From: Moniliella sp. 'wahieum'
Lineage: Eukaryota; Basidiomycota; Moniliellomycetes; Moniliellales; Moniliellaceae
Assembly: GCA_003971905.1 (NCBI GenBank)
Contig: RSEE01000002.1
Span: forward strand, 868,001-932,000
DNA: 64,000 nucleotides
Direction: 5' to 3'
Part shown: in pieces, positions 48,518 through 59,353 of the stretch
How positions within the stretch are numbered: position 1 is the first letter of the stretch
Layout of the letters: every line of letters starts with the position of its first letter
Program-made: the position numbers and the translations under genes
The notes under the pieces: model-generated
Databases searched by the model: none
Seen by the model: only the letters and a program-made list of their open reading frames with translations
What the model was told of the DNA's origin: nothing

Positions 48518-50536
48518 GGTGGAGAGGGGCGGTGGTGGTAGAAGTTGTGGGGGCAGCTAAGAGGCGAGATCTGCATTCCTTCGGCAGTCATCGGCTGATG
48601 TGTTTATTTGCGGGTGATGACGTGGAGCAGGCAGGGTGACCGGTGACCGGTGACCGCCATCGTAGCACTGTGGCTCCCTGGATTATCCTCGGCGCATGCG
48701 CCTTCCCGTGGACTCCGGTGCTACCGACCGAAACCACTTCCACTCGAGCCTTCGTCTCCCTCTGTGCGCGCGACCAACTCTCCCTACTAGTGTTACAGGT
48801 TATACGCGGGCCTCCGCTTTCGTCCGCCCCCCAAATGCAGCGGAAGCGTAGTCACTAGTCACTATCAGGCCGATCGGACCGGAACGGTCTGGTTATGTCC
48901 GGCGTGGCCAAAGCGGCCACCAACGTCCCTATACGCATCTTTGAGTAGCTTTCCCAAAGGATCCATTGGCGTCTCCGCCTCCCTTTCTTCAGTCCTGTTG
49001 GGCCACCGGGCGGCTCGTGCTTGGGCCCAAGCCCCTTCAGTCCCCCTCAGGCCTAGGAATTCCTGTTGTATTGTCTCTCTCATGTTTGTCTTTGTTCCGC
49101 AGCTTAGCCCCTGGTGACAATTCCCTGCTTGATGTTCCTCTGTAGTAGGTGTTGCTGGTTGGCTTAGACCACCACTACCACAAGTGCGATTGCATCTAGC
49201 TCCACAGTTTGATGCAGGAAAAGATGACGAGGTGGAGAATTGACCAAGTCCAAAACATCTCCAAGCTGGCTAAACAGCAGTGTGCACTCTGTGGGTAACC
49301 CAGCCCCCCTCACTTCGCTTATCAGCACAGCGCAAGACAGAGCCGTCCGGTGTGCTGAAGCGAACTCACATCTCATAATCCTCACCCTCGGCCGGTCGTC
49401 GGTGGTGGAAGCACTCCTCAAGCGGCAGCCAAACACCGCACTTTTCCCTTCTGGTGCTGGAAGCGCCCCGGGCATATGGGGCCACAGCACGGCGGCCAAC
49501 CTATAGCCAAGGCGGGGATCGATACGCTGCTCATACCGGATGCCAGTTTGTATACGCGTAGATGGGCAAGATGACCAAGGCTCAGTCGGTGGGCACTTTA
49601 TGTTTTAGCCAGTGGCGCCAAGGGGATCGAGGCGGGTGGAGAGGTGGTAGCTACGGCAGCCATTGCAAGATACACTCCACCCCCTTCATCATTGTAGCGG
49701 ACACGTACAAGGTCTGTCCCAACTGGGACCACTTCCCCACCAAGACGGCGCATTCCCCATACTGCAGCCCTACCTTTCTGCCGCGCTCGAAGAGCAGCTT
49801 GGTCCCCGGCCGCCACACCATTGGGTTGGTCACGCCGCCCTGCCATCTCACCTTTTGCTTTTTGTCCTTAGTCTGTTGCTCTCGTACGCCAGGGGTAGCA
49901 GAGTAACTGTGCCTTGTCCTTTCCTTCTCTCTTTCTCTCTCGCTCACTCCGGAGAGTAGGGGGAAAGGGGAAACCTCACAATGCACTCCAATGGCAAATG
50001 CAATCTTGTGAATCAACAGCTGGAGGAGTGCACGAGAGACCAGAGATGGGTTCCGCGACGTCCATCACATCTCTGCGAGGTGAGCCGGAGGCGGAGGTAC
50101 AGCGTATCAATGTCATGCCCCCCGCCCGTCTTAACTCGGCGCCTACGACGAGAGGAGCTGAGGCAGCAGCACTTGGGCTGAGTCCGTGGGTCGGTGGGTG
50201 GGCGCGGTACAATACTGAGGTACTTTGGCCTGGGAGCGGGCAAGCGACAGCAGGGTGCACTAAGGCTGGGAGCACAACGAGCTCGATGGATGGGACAAGT
50301 GTTGAGGAGGAACAACAATAGGACCCGTGGGCCCTCAACAAGGATATGCTTATTGAAACAACGTAACGGGGAGGCAGGATGGGGAGGAGGAGGATATGGA
50401 CAACAAGTGTGGAACCGAACAAAACAATACAAAACAACAACGTCTGTGGTGAGGTATATAGATAGTAGACGACGGAGGAAGCGGCCGAGGTGAGGGCGTA
50501 GAGCGACCCACAGCCGTAGGTGAGGGGAGGCAAAGG
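48518..50536. other. Gene-poor stretch; frames of uncertain meaning
   Basis: TGA-CCGG-TGA-CCGG-TGA lies at 48637-48653, about 120 bp upstream of the MAPEG start. 48860-50030 has several frames on both strands (for example a minus-strand one with GTDLVRVRYNDEGGGVYLAM near 49700) that could belong to a broken gene. I cannot assemble one. Confidence 0.35.
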
Positions 50537-50853
50537 TTAAAGCAAGGAAGGCAAGGAAGATCGCCGTGCGTTCCAGCAGGTGGAGCAGTAAGCTGCGAAT
50601 TCATTCGGACGGCGGTAGGCCAACTGGCAAAACACGTCGCACTGCGAACATTGCATGTTCTTGATTCGATTGCTTGACCTGTGCGATCAAGGAGAAGAAG
50701 CATTGGGTTAGCTGGGTGTGGGGCGCGTACAGGTGCGCATGGCGGAGGGGGGGCGTACCATCCGATGTAAGGGCCGGTGCAGGTGCGGGGGGTGCATGTC
50801 AGGGTGGCGCGCAGGAGGGAGGTGGCGACGGGCGAGTGGGGCGGGGCGAGCAT
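50537..50853 (-). CDS. Small cysteine-rich protein, two exons, unknown function
   Basis: Exon 1 (from ATG 50853) encodes MLAPPHSPVATSLLRATLTC and TPRTCTGPYIGW. An intron at 50679-50758 (GTACGC donor, CTAAC branch, CACAG acceptor) joins in phase to SSNRIKNMQCSQCDVFCQLA, YRRPNEFAAYCSTCWNARRS and a TAA at 50537-50539. The product of about 78 residues has Cys pairs CxxC-x3-C and CxxC, as in a zinc-binding fold. Splicing joins two otherwise separate frames smoothly. The true start may lie further upstream. I do not recognise the family. Confidence 0.45.
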
Positions 50854-52312
50854 AATGCTGCTAGGGGGCGATGTGATTGAGGATGAAGATGAGGCGGAAG
50901 AGGCCAAAGCGGGGAGAAGAGGAGGAGGGGGAAGCGGTGAGGCCCATCCGGGGGGATGGAGTGGTGGAGCTGGAAGCAGGGAGGGTTGTCATGCTGGTGG
51001 TATGGGGGAGGAGGAGAGGCGCAATGGGCGGAGGAGACGGAGCGAGAAGAGGAGGCGAGGGAGCGAAAAGAGGAGGTTACCGTGTGGGCATCTACACTGA
51101 AAAGAATGGGCTATATATGTGGAGGATATAGGACGCGTCGGTGGGGAGCATCATCAGCGCTACTAAGTAGTACTAATTTTGAGAAGTGGGTGCATTGTGT
51201 GCGGCGCATCAACATGCTGTCTGTTTGTGGGTGGACAAGAAAAGGGGAAATAAGGGATCTGGTTCAGGGGTTGATGCTTTTGATAGAATGGCCCAGAGGA
51301 CTGTAGGAGCAGAGCGCTTGTCAGATCCAGACGACGAAAGAGAGGCACGACCGGATGACACAGCCGAACGGGCTATGGAATCCTCCACAACAAAGCTGAT
51401 GCTACGTTACATCGATGTGCGCTGTGTTTATTTACCGTCTTACACAACCAGAGGCCCACACAGCCGGGGGGCGCAGCACAAGCCGGACAGAGCCCCCCTT
51501 TTTTACGATTCACAATAAGAGAGCGGGTCTGGACACCAAGAGGGTCCGCCGCACATCAGGCACACGTTTGTAGATGTGGTCCCGCTTTCCCAGGCAAAAC
51601 AAGAGCTAATGTGGGCCGTAGCATCCGCTGGACGGAAGTGATGGCTTGGGCTCCTGGTATCACTGCTATGGGCCAGGGATTCTGTCTCTCTCCCCTCGGT
51701 TGATCAACATCCCGGCAACGTCCACACAGCGCATGTTGCCCTTTTTTGGCATACTCTGTGATAATTCAATCCTTTGGACTGTCGTCGCGCTGCGGATGGA
51801 CAGCTACGTGAGCCGGCCTGTGCGTCTACGGGGCGGGTGTGGGGTGTGTTGCGCGCAAAACGAAAAGGGGGCAAAGGGGCAAGAGGGGGGCAGCGCGAAT
51901 GACAAAACAAGAAAGGAGCAAGGGCGGCGGGGGGCGGAACAGAGAGAGGCACGGGAGGAGCGTCACCGGTTCCTCACCGGCCCCTTTCCGTGGGTTATCA
52001 ATTGGATATTGATATACTGATAGGAAGGGAATACGACATGGGAAACGTTCAATAAACTCCGCAGTGGGTACTGAGCTTTGCTGTATGTCCGCAGCCAAGT
52101 GCCTCTCGAGCTCACCGAAAGACAGAGTTGGTCTCCAACTCTGTACCCTGTGCCCCCCGTTCATCGATCATCGCGCAGCAACTAGCAGCTGCAGATGTGG
52201 TCGGATGTCACATGCATGTCATCGACAGGTTGGAGAGACACGTTGGATGAGATTGATGAGAAGGGTGTGTGACATGCGGTCGTGGTCAAAAGCTTGTGCG
52301 CTCTTCCATCCA
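50854..52312. other. Intergenic, no gene seen
   Basis: Purine-rich low-complexity sequence (50850-51100), then spacer without recognisable coding motifs. Confidence 0.45.
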
Positions 52313-52336
52313 TGATGCATGATCGATGATCGATGA
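52313..52336. repeat. Mixed heptad array (TGCA, TCGA)
   Basis: Reads TGA-TGCA-TGA-TCGA-TGA, then TCGA-TGA. Two tetramers share one 7-bp phase. Confidence 0.8.
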
Positions 52337-52365
52337 TCCCCATATTCTCAACGAGCCGACCGTGG

Positions 52366-52455
52366 AGGAGGATGGATCACACGCTGCGCGACTTGGGAAC
52401 TCACGAAGCGCAAGCCGCGTACCGGAAGGTGCAATGGTACATGAGAGCATCGCGA
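52366..52455 (+). repeat. Dispersed repeat copy E (internal fragment)
   Basis: GGATGGATCACACGCTGCGC and CGCAAGCCGCGTACCGGAAG correspond to the MEVDHTLRDTG...AQSAYRRV coding part of copy F. The rest of the element is missing. The fragment lies directly after a heptad array. Confidence 0.65.
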
Positions 52456-52502
52456 CGTGTTAATAATATCACACGGCACGCGTCACGTGTCACACGATTC
52501 AA

Positions 52503-52532
52503 TGATGCATGTCACATGTCACATGTCACATG
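52503..52532. repeat. Heptad array (TGCA, then TCA-CATG)
   Basis: TGA-TGCA is followed by TCA-CATG repeated three times, ending about 165 bp upstream of the metallopeptidase ATG. Confidence 0.75.
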
Positions 52533-52696
52533 CTCACACGCCTACCCTGACACGGGCCACGGCCACACCCAACACAAGATCGCACGGCAAGTCACCCGGC
52601 CATGTACTTACATACATAACATGAGCATCTTGAACGACCTGAACGGCGAAGGACTCGTGTTCTTCCCTCGCCGTTCGACCTTCAACTCTAGGCAAC

Positions 52697-55190
52697 ATGT
52701 TTGGCTCCAAGAACGCAGCGCCGCAGATTGTGGTGCAGAATGTGGCGAACGGGAAACAGTATACCAGCGTGTGCTGATTCTTCAAGGTGTAGTAGAGAAC
52801 TATACTGCCCCGCGGGGCACGCTTCTGGTCGCCGCTGCCGACGGCAAATACGATCCACTTGTCTGGCAAATCAATCATGGGCACTTCAAGGCGATTGTTC
52901 CCCTCTCTCCCGGCACGAATGAACTGGCTCTTCAGTTGTTCAACGGAGAGTACACCCACGCTTCCCAGATTCTGCACTATGACGGCCGGGCGTGGCAGCA
53001 GCACGAGCGAAGCCTTACCCAGCTGCCCTTCAGCATTTGGTACCAGCGCGACCGTGGAACTCCACCGCTTCATCTCGCAATACTCGTCGCCAAGGACAGT
53101 CCTTCCCTCCGGGCCCCGGATGAGGCTCCAACGTCATCTCATTCAGGCTTGTTGAGCCAGTTGGGACGCAAGATCGCTAGCCACACCAACGCCGGGACAC
53201 CCCCACGCGCCTTGGTAGATGCACCACCGGGAGAACAGGCACACCATCTGCGCTCAATGAACGAAGTTAAGCGCCGCTTTGCTCTGCAGGCATACCTGTG
53301 GCAGGCGTTCCAAGGGGAGCAGATGCACCGTCAGGGCCTGGGCCGGCGCACGTTTGCCCTTGATGACAATGATGGCGACGATCAACCCAAGATGGGTCAC
53401 CGGCAGCGTGAGGTGAGTGAGTACCCCACCGTGCACGTGCTTGTCTCCGACCATTCGGTGGCCGAGTTCCTCGACCCCGACAATGCTCAGCAGAACCCCA
53501 ATGCCAAGAATGATGGGGCAATGCACACTTCGCCTACGAAGCCCTTTCTTCGCCTCAGTGCCCCCAGGCCATTAGGCAGGCCACCAAAGGGCCGATCGCA
53601 GTTCTGGTGCTTGACACGCACTGGGATCCTTCTATTCCCCTTCTCCGTGGTCACGCGGCAGTCGGGTCCGCCGACCCGGGGGGTTTATCGTTTGGCGTAA
53701 TGGGGAGTCACTGGATCTGGGCCGCACCACATGGGCTTGATGAGCTAACGGAAGCGATGCAAAGTCACGAACGGACGGACGAGCGGTTTTGTGTTAATGA
53801 TGTAGGCGAATGTGGGTACGCATTCGAGACGCTCAACATTGGTTCGGGCGCGTTTGTGCACGAAGTGGGCCATGCATTCAATAACCCCCATTGGCCGGGG
53901 GGAATCATGCTTCGTGGGTACGTTGAGTGGAACAGGGCGTTTATGACCTGTGAGGGTGCCCGCACCCAGCGGCACGCCCCAGGCGAAGAGAACGTGAACC
54001 CCATTACCCCAGCGAACGACAGTGGCATGAATTACCTCCACCGACTGCAGGCGGTGAGGGGACGCTGGCATCCATCCCAAGCACTTCCCACGGACCCGCC
54101 TCTTCCCTTTTACAACTCCAATGCCGGGCCCGAAGCTTACCGCCTCTGGTGCTCTGCCGAACCCACGTATGAAGCTGGGGTCAACGGTTTGGAGGTCAAT
54201 GCTCCCTGTGGAGTTGGCGCGATCGAGATCTATACCAAGCCCCAAGGCGAGGGGGGGGACGGTGACTTGACCACGCATATCGAATTTACAGGGCTGCAGG
54301 GGGGCCATGCCCCTCCGTCGTCCTTGTTGCTCGATCCCAAGTGGATGTCATCGCTGGTGGGATACGACGTGCTTGATCCCTCGGCGCGCACGGTGAGGAT
54401 CAACGTTGTGGCCTGCAACCTGCGGCAGACGACAGTAGAGAATTATCGCACACAAGCTTTTGCAGTGCCCATTAATCTGGCCGACGTTCCCTTTGGACTT
54501 GCCAAGGGCTCCTTCTCAGGCCAAATGGCTGGCCCAGAGTGTCTGCATGTCTTTAAAAACAGCTACTCGGCTGTTCATATGACTGCGTTCATTGTACGCG
54601 CAGGCGCCTATATGGATGGACTGGAGGTCGAATACTCGGATGGCACGCGTTGGAGCGAGCTTTCAGGCGGTGGAGGCACAGCCTACCGGTTTGAAGTCCA
54701 TCCGGGTGAGTACCTCGCTGCCATCAATGTGCGGAGTGGAGCATGGATCGATGCTCTCCAGCTGGAACTAACAAGTGGGCGCAAGAGCGACTGGTACGGG
54801 GGAGGTGGAGGCGGGGAACGCACGCTTTCTTTTGCCGGCAAAGAGGTGGCAGGGCTTACGGGTCCACCAACGGGTGGCTATATAGTTTGGGGCTGCTACG
54901 TCGCATCTAGCGCACACATACTCCGTGTAGAAGCTCCCTTGGTCTCTTGTACACTTTTTACAATGACACGCGCATCCCCCTCTTTCTCTTTTAGCATGTG
55001 CTGGGCAAACAATGACTTCACCCGGCCACGAGACGGTTCAGTCCGACCAAACGTTCCTCAAACAAGGGAAGCCGCAATACTCCCATATGTGGGTTGCTAC
55101 ACCTCCCGTATTTTTTCCACCTGCACCAGACGAGATGGCGTGGTTGCTGTCGACCCTCGGACCGTGCCACGTCCACCCGTATACCATTAA
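52697..55190 (+). CDS. Zincin metallopeptidase with C-terminal jacalin-like lectin domain (YIL108W-like)
   Basis: Putative metalloendopeptidase family found across fungi. The start MFGSKNAAPQIVVQNVANGK leads, after a frame change near 52775, to LILQGVVENYTAPRGTLLVA and KAIVPLSPGTNELALQLFNG. The zinc motif HEVGHAFNNPHWPGGIM (near 53862) follows MGSHWIWAAPHGLDEL. The C-terminal jacalin-like region (about 54500-54900) shows VHMTAFIVRAGAYMDGLEVE and YLAAINVRSGAWIDALQLEL. A second frame break lies near 53600. The last about 80 residues to the stop at 55190 look like read-through rather than protein, so the true end is probably near 54900-54930, perhaps after another lost base. No signal peptide is seen, so cytosolic location is likely. 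Confidence 0.82.
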
Positions 55191-55502
55191 ATGTGCCAGC
55201 CACGTGCATCTCGGTCTGAGCCAACGCGTTGGTCCTGACGATGGTTATTGTGACAGTATAGGTGCAGGTCAAGTGGTTGATCGACCGACTAAAGCATTAC
55301 CTGTTGTCGATAACAGTCACATATCCCCTCCTATCCCTCTGTTTCTTCAGCGGCAATGCATGTTTTCTGAAAGTTAGCCTTTGCTGGCGCGATCCACATT
55401 GTTGCTGAGCCCGGAGCCCTGACATGCCCTTGGTGTATGACGAATGAAAGAACACGTCCATCCCATGATGATCAAGCTTGAAAGGCACAATGATAAGGGG
55501 TT
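55191..55502. other. Tail-to-tail spacer, no gene seen
   Basis: Between the metallopeptidase (+) and IST3 (-). No recognisable motif. Confidence 0.5.
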
Positions 55503-56373
55503 TCAGTTATCACCGACGCGCCTCTGTGGACCGGCGCGGAGAACGCGAGCGGGACCTGTCCTGGTTCGGGGCTCATCACGGTAGGAACCTGGGCGTTCTT
55601 CTCGTGGCCGATGGGAATGCCGGCGATCAGGCTCACGATCGTGCCGGCTGTGATGCTCAGAGCGGCTGCGATGATGATCTTTGTTGTCCGTGCGGTCGTC
55701 GCGAGGGGAGCGGGGGCGATCATGTCTTGATTCACGATGCGAATGGGAGCGGGTGTGGGAGTGGGAATGGGAGTGGGATGAGCCATGCCGTTCCCTCCGG
55801 CTTGCTCTTTCTTCACGAATTTTAGCTCGCTCCGCTTTTCGAATCCTCTTTTTCCTTGCGCTGTTCCTCTCCATCCGAGAGGTTGTCCTTGAACATCAGG
55901 AGGGGGTCTTTAAGGTCCTTTCGGGTTCAGGGATCGTGCTTGGCCCCGGCGACAAAAGCCGAGGAGCAGCGTTCAAGCTTTGTTCCTCCGCATCGTGCAG
56001 CTTTCCATCCTTCCCACGCGTTTTGGGCTGTTTGTACCCCTTGACGTGGTCCACTCGCAGCGTGCGACCAAGGACAACGGCTCCATTGAGGTTATCAACG
56101 GCGAGGATGGTGGACCGCTGATCCTCGTACATCAAAAAGCCGAACCCGCGGCGTTCTCCCTTTTCCTTGTCTCGCGGGAGATTAATGTCTAGCACCTCTC
56201 CGAACTGGGAAAAGATGGTAATCACGTCTCCCTCGGTCAACTGCTTGGGTAGACCACCGAGGAAAATGTACGCGCTGTCCTTGTAGTCTTCGTGCCAGCT
56301 CCCCCGCCCCCCCGCAACAGCAAGTTCAAGTTCGCGCTCGTTGAGCTTTTGGACCGCACGCACGTTGCTGCAT
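55503..56373 (-). CDS. IST3: RRM protein Ist3/Snu17/RBMX2 (RES complex)
   Basis: Subunit of the RES pre-mRNA retention and splicing complex. VRAVQKLNERELELAVAGG and WHEDYKDSAYIFLGGLPKQL precede a single RRM with RNP2 (AYIFLGGL) and RNP1 (RRGFGFLMYED); DQRSTILAVDNLNGAVVLGR and TLRVDHVKGYKQPKTR complete the family signature. The C-terminal tail is Arg/Ser/His/Asp-rich (RRERHGSSHSHSHSHTRSHS), longer than in yeast Ist3 but usual in other fungi and animals. The start at 56373 requires one base fewer after ATG to read MSNVRAVQKL. Another frame change lies near 55880-55930. Family assignment is strong. Confidence 0.9.
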
Positions 56374-56633
56374 GTCGAAGTTAATAGACGACAATACTCA
56401 AGGGAGCGTGACTCACTTCATCAGGGTGTGTAAAGTGGTGGAGAGGAAGCTACTCGATGGGTGCGTTTTCTGGAGATGGCGAGAGTTTAAATTAACACCT
56501 GTGTTGCGGAACCGCAATTCCGCCCTCACGATTGCCGCCACATCCATTCGTAACTTGACCCCACCTCTACTCCATTCGCTTTGGGTTCGCTGCCAGTAGG
56601 GCTGCGAGGCAAGTGCCCTTCTTCCATCGCAAC

Positions 56634-57092
56634 ATGAACGACCCAGCATCAACCCTGCAAGGCACATCCTCTGCATTGGAGCAGTGGCGCGAATCTCTGG
56701 CGTTGAGGCATGAGAGTGCTCTGCCCAACTGGGGGGATGAAGAAGGAGACGGAGTTGGGGATCGTGCCTCCGCATCGAGCGGCTATCTGTCGGGAGGGGA
56801 GGAAGTTTGGCTGAGCGAAGCGGAGGATTCGGACTTCGAATACGACTCGGATGAGGAGGAAAGACTTCTCCAGGAAGAATGGGAAGCGTCTGTACGACAA
56901 TTTAAGACGATCGTCCAGGTTGTGCTTCTGCCTTACCTGGGCAAATTCTATGGCCGACGATTTGGATACTATGGTATGTTCTACCCGAGCTTGTGTGTGA
57001 ATACTACGTGCTGGTGATGCTGATCCATGGCTTCACGAAAAGTGTTTACTAGGTGGCAGCTGTATGGTTTCACCCCTCCTTTTGGGGATTGA
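56634..57092 (+). CDS. Mim2-like mitochondrial outer-membrane import protein
   Basis: An acidic N-terminal half (EEVWLSEAEDSDFEYDSDEE) is followed by EEWEASVRQFKTIVQVVLLP and YLGKFYGRRFGYYG, a TM segment then GRRF, resembling fungal Mim2, which inserts alpha-helical outer-membrane proteins together with Mim1. Intron at 56974-57052 (GTATGT donor, ACTAG acceptor). The exon after it reads WQLYGFTPPFGD and stops at 57092 if the frame shifts by one base; the strict frame gives GGSCMVSP and runs on. The product of about 125 residues fits the family. The family match rests on length, acidity and the GK-x2-GRRF-Y pattern. Confidence 0.55.
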
Positions 57093-57700
57093 GAGGGTAC
57101 TTCCCCACCAACTCATGGGTGCCATCGAGTTTGCTGGCCCTGTTCGAGGGTTAAGTCTCCTCTTTGCATTGCTTCGTCACTTCATCATATTCAAACCCAA
57201 TCTAGCGTGTCCTAGCAGTCTTTCCCGCCCTGGTGGTACTTTCTTCCAGATCGCGGGACCTCTCGTACTGTTTGTTTGTCCCCTGTAATCCGGCACTTGA
57301 CGGAACCCTGCATGAAGCGAAGATCTCTGTATTAGGCCTTATGCGGGATACCACCTGCGTATGGGTTGGTGAGGGTGAGACCAAGTGGGGTGCCTTGGAC
57401 AAGCAACAGGACGACCCCCGTCCCCACCGAAGGACGAAAGGGATGTTCGGCTGAGGTTGGTGTGGTGGTGCTTCGTTGCCAGCTCCAGACGGGTGTAATT
57501 TCATTTCTCCGGGGCTTGTCAGTCACATCACGGTGAAATCACTCAACACGCGACGCTCGTTGGCGCAGAACTGAAATTACAAAAGTCAGCTGAGAAAGAC
57601 CAACAACATTGAACGATCGATCAGCCCCAAGTACGATGAAGTTCTATCCTGCACATATCCTACGTCCCACCAGTCTCCGACCTAACGCTCAACAGTCGTC
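57093..57700. other. Intergenic, no gene seen
   Basis: Short frames only between the MIM2-like gene and the Ser/Pro-rich gene. Confidence 0.45.
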
Positions 57701-59014
57701 ATGTCTGCTCGACCTCGTCGCTCACCAAGCCGTATTCCTCGATCACCACTCTCGGAGAATGAGAGTGTGTCGTTCGACAGTCTCTTGCCCCATCGCCTCA
57801 CCCCACGCTCCAAAGCCAATTCCCAGTCTTCGCCATCTTCCGTCAATATGCGCGAGAGCGGCGGGGGCACAGTCGGCTTGGATCGACGGTCATCCCCGGA
57901 CGGCAACGATCATAGGCATCGCCGCTCCCCCAGTCCGTTTACACGGGTACTCAGAGAACTCTTCCCGGAGTACCGCCCCGAAAAATCGTCATCACCGCCG
58001 ATTGGGTGCTCCTCACCCTCACATTCTCCATCGGTTTCTCCCAGTGAAAAGTCCCTGGGCTCGCAACACCTGCCTCGAACACCCACCTTCCGCACCTTTG
58101 CTTACCTGCCTCTAGCAAACCAGCCCTCCTCATGTCCCTCTAAACTCACGTCAACAACTCTCTGCTCTTCTCAAGATCGGAGCCCCATTCCTGGCTCATG
58201 GCCCCGTACTCCGCCAGAAGAGGAATTGGATCCCACAAGGGAACCCTCGCCTCGGGTCAGCCCTCAGGAAGTTCAAACATTGCCAAGGAGAAGGCGAAAT
58301 TCCAATTCGAAAGCCTTGGGCCCCGTTGCCGCTCATGTGGTTGCTGAGACTGAAGTTCGCCTAGCGCGTGCACGATACCTGCCGTACCCGAAAAGGAAGA
58401 GCGTGTCAAATGGACAGTTCCAGCGGCGTAGCAACCCCCAAAACAGATGGCAAGTCGCATCCTCACCAAGCAGAAGGGATACTTAATGTTGTCTCGCCCC
58501 AACGAAGACCTACGCGAGAAGGCATTTCCTATTCAGGCACGGGTCAAAGCGCCTTCCAAGAACGGGCGCGGTACAACCGCACAGGAGCCGACGCCCCCAT
58601 TGGTCACGATTTGAGCCCGGGACGCAGGGAGATTGGGAGGCGGCGGGATGCCCTATGGAACCATACTCCCAAATGTACAGATGGGGCACGTCCAACTCGC
58701 CTGTATGGGCCCAACACACCCAACCCTCCACTTCCCCTGGGTACAAGAACCCCCCTCGCCCCGTCCCCCATCGGGCGGAACATTGGTCATCGACTTATTT
58801 CCCCCTTCTTCTCTTGGCCACCCGCCCAAGTCAACACCCCGACATGAGACCCGACCTTCAAACGCTCAAGAGGATATATGGACAACTGCACGGAGGGATG
58901 TATGGGCAGCCCGTGTGCGAGCACGGACAGGAGCTGAGCTCAGGCGCTACTGAAGAACCATTTGTCATGTTCATGTCCTACTCCTACTGCTATGCTGCAC
59001 TTGCCCCCACATGA
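57701..59014 (+). CDS. Ser/Pro/Arg-rich hypothetical protein, frame-broken
   Basis: Not recognised. From ATG 57701 the protein begins MSARPRRSPSRIPRSPLSEN and is rich in SP and RSP motifs (RRSPSPFTRVLRELFPEYRP; SPSHSPSVSPSEKSLGS), as in disordered substrates of proline-directed kinases. The first frame ends at 58486. A change near 58460 continues into QRRPTREGISYSGTGQSAFQ, then a Tyr/Gln/Pro-rich end (YSQMYRWGTSNSPVWAQHTQ; IYGQLHGGMYGQPVCEHGQE), with stops at 58953 or 59014 depending on frame. Probably an intrinsically disordered regulatory protein. No domain was found. Confidence 0.5.
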
Positions 59015-59353
59015 CCGAACAAGTGTCAATGCAAACCAGGGTAGTTTTTTTAAGCAAATACTCGGCGAACCGACAGATCATCCTCAACAGGCGCTAGGGC
59101 CGCACGCTTTTCCTTACGCTGTTACAGGGCTGATATAGCTGCGGTTACGCGTGTTACGCGTTACCACGTTACCAGTTACCCTTGGCCGTTGGCTAGGTTC
59201 TGAGCCCAATTAAGACGGAAAGGTGCTACATGTTCTCGGGTACTTTAACGCCCTGCGCGGGAATCGTCATGATCAGAAAGAGCACCTTTCACAAGTACAG
59301 AACCGCAGACAATAAATGAGCGCAATACAACGAAAGGCGAAAGGGAACGTTTG
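59015..59353. other. Intergenic with loose TTA-CGCG repeats
   Basis: 59144-59172 contains GTTACGCG twice followed by GTTACCA-type words, a looser relative of the heptad arrays. No gene. Confidence 0.5.

Noticed and set aside
49500-49560. Possible minus-strand tRNA T-arm (GGGGATCGATACG)
   Set aside because: Stem bases do not pair on either side of the loop and no acceptor stem is found.
55472-55816. Hydrophobic TM-like frame (TKIIIAAALSITAGTIVSLI)
   Set aside because: It is the shadow of the Arg/Ser/His/Asp-rich tail of IST3 read in another frame.
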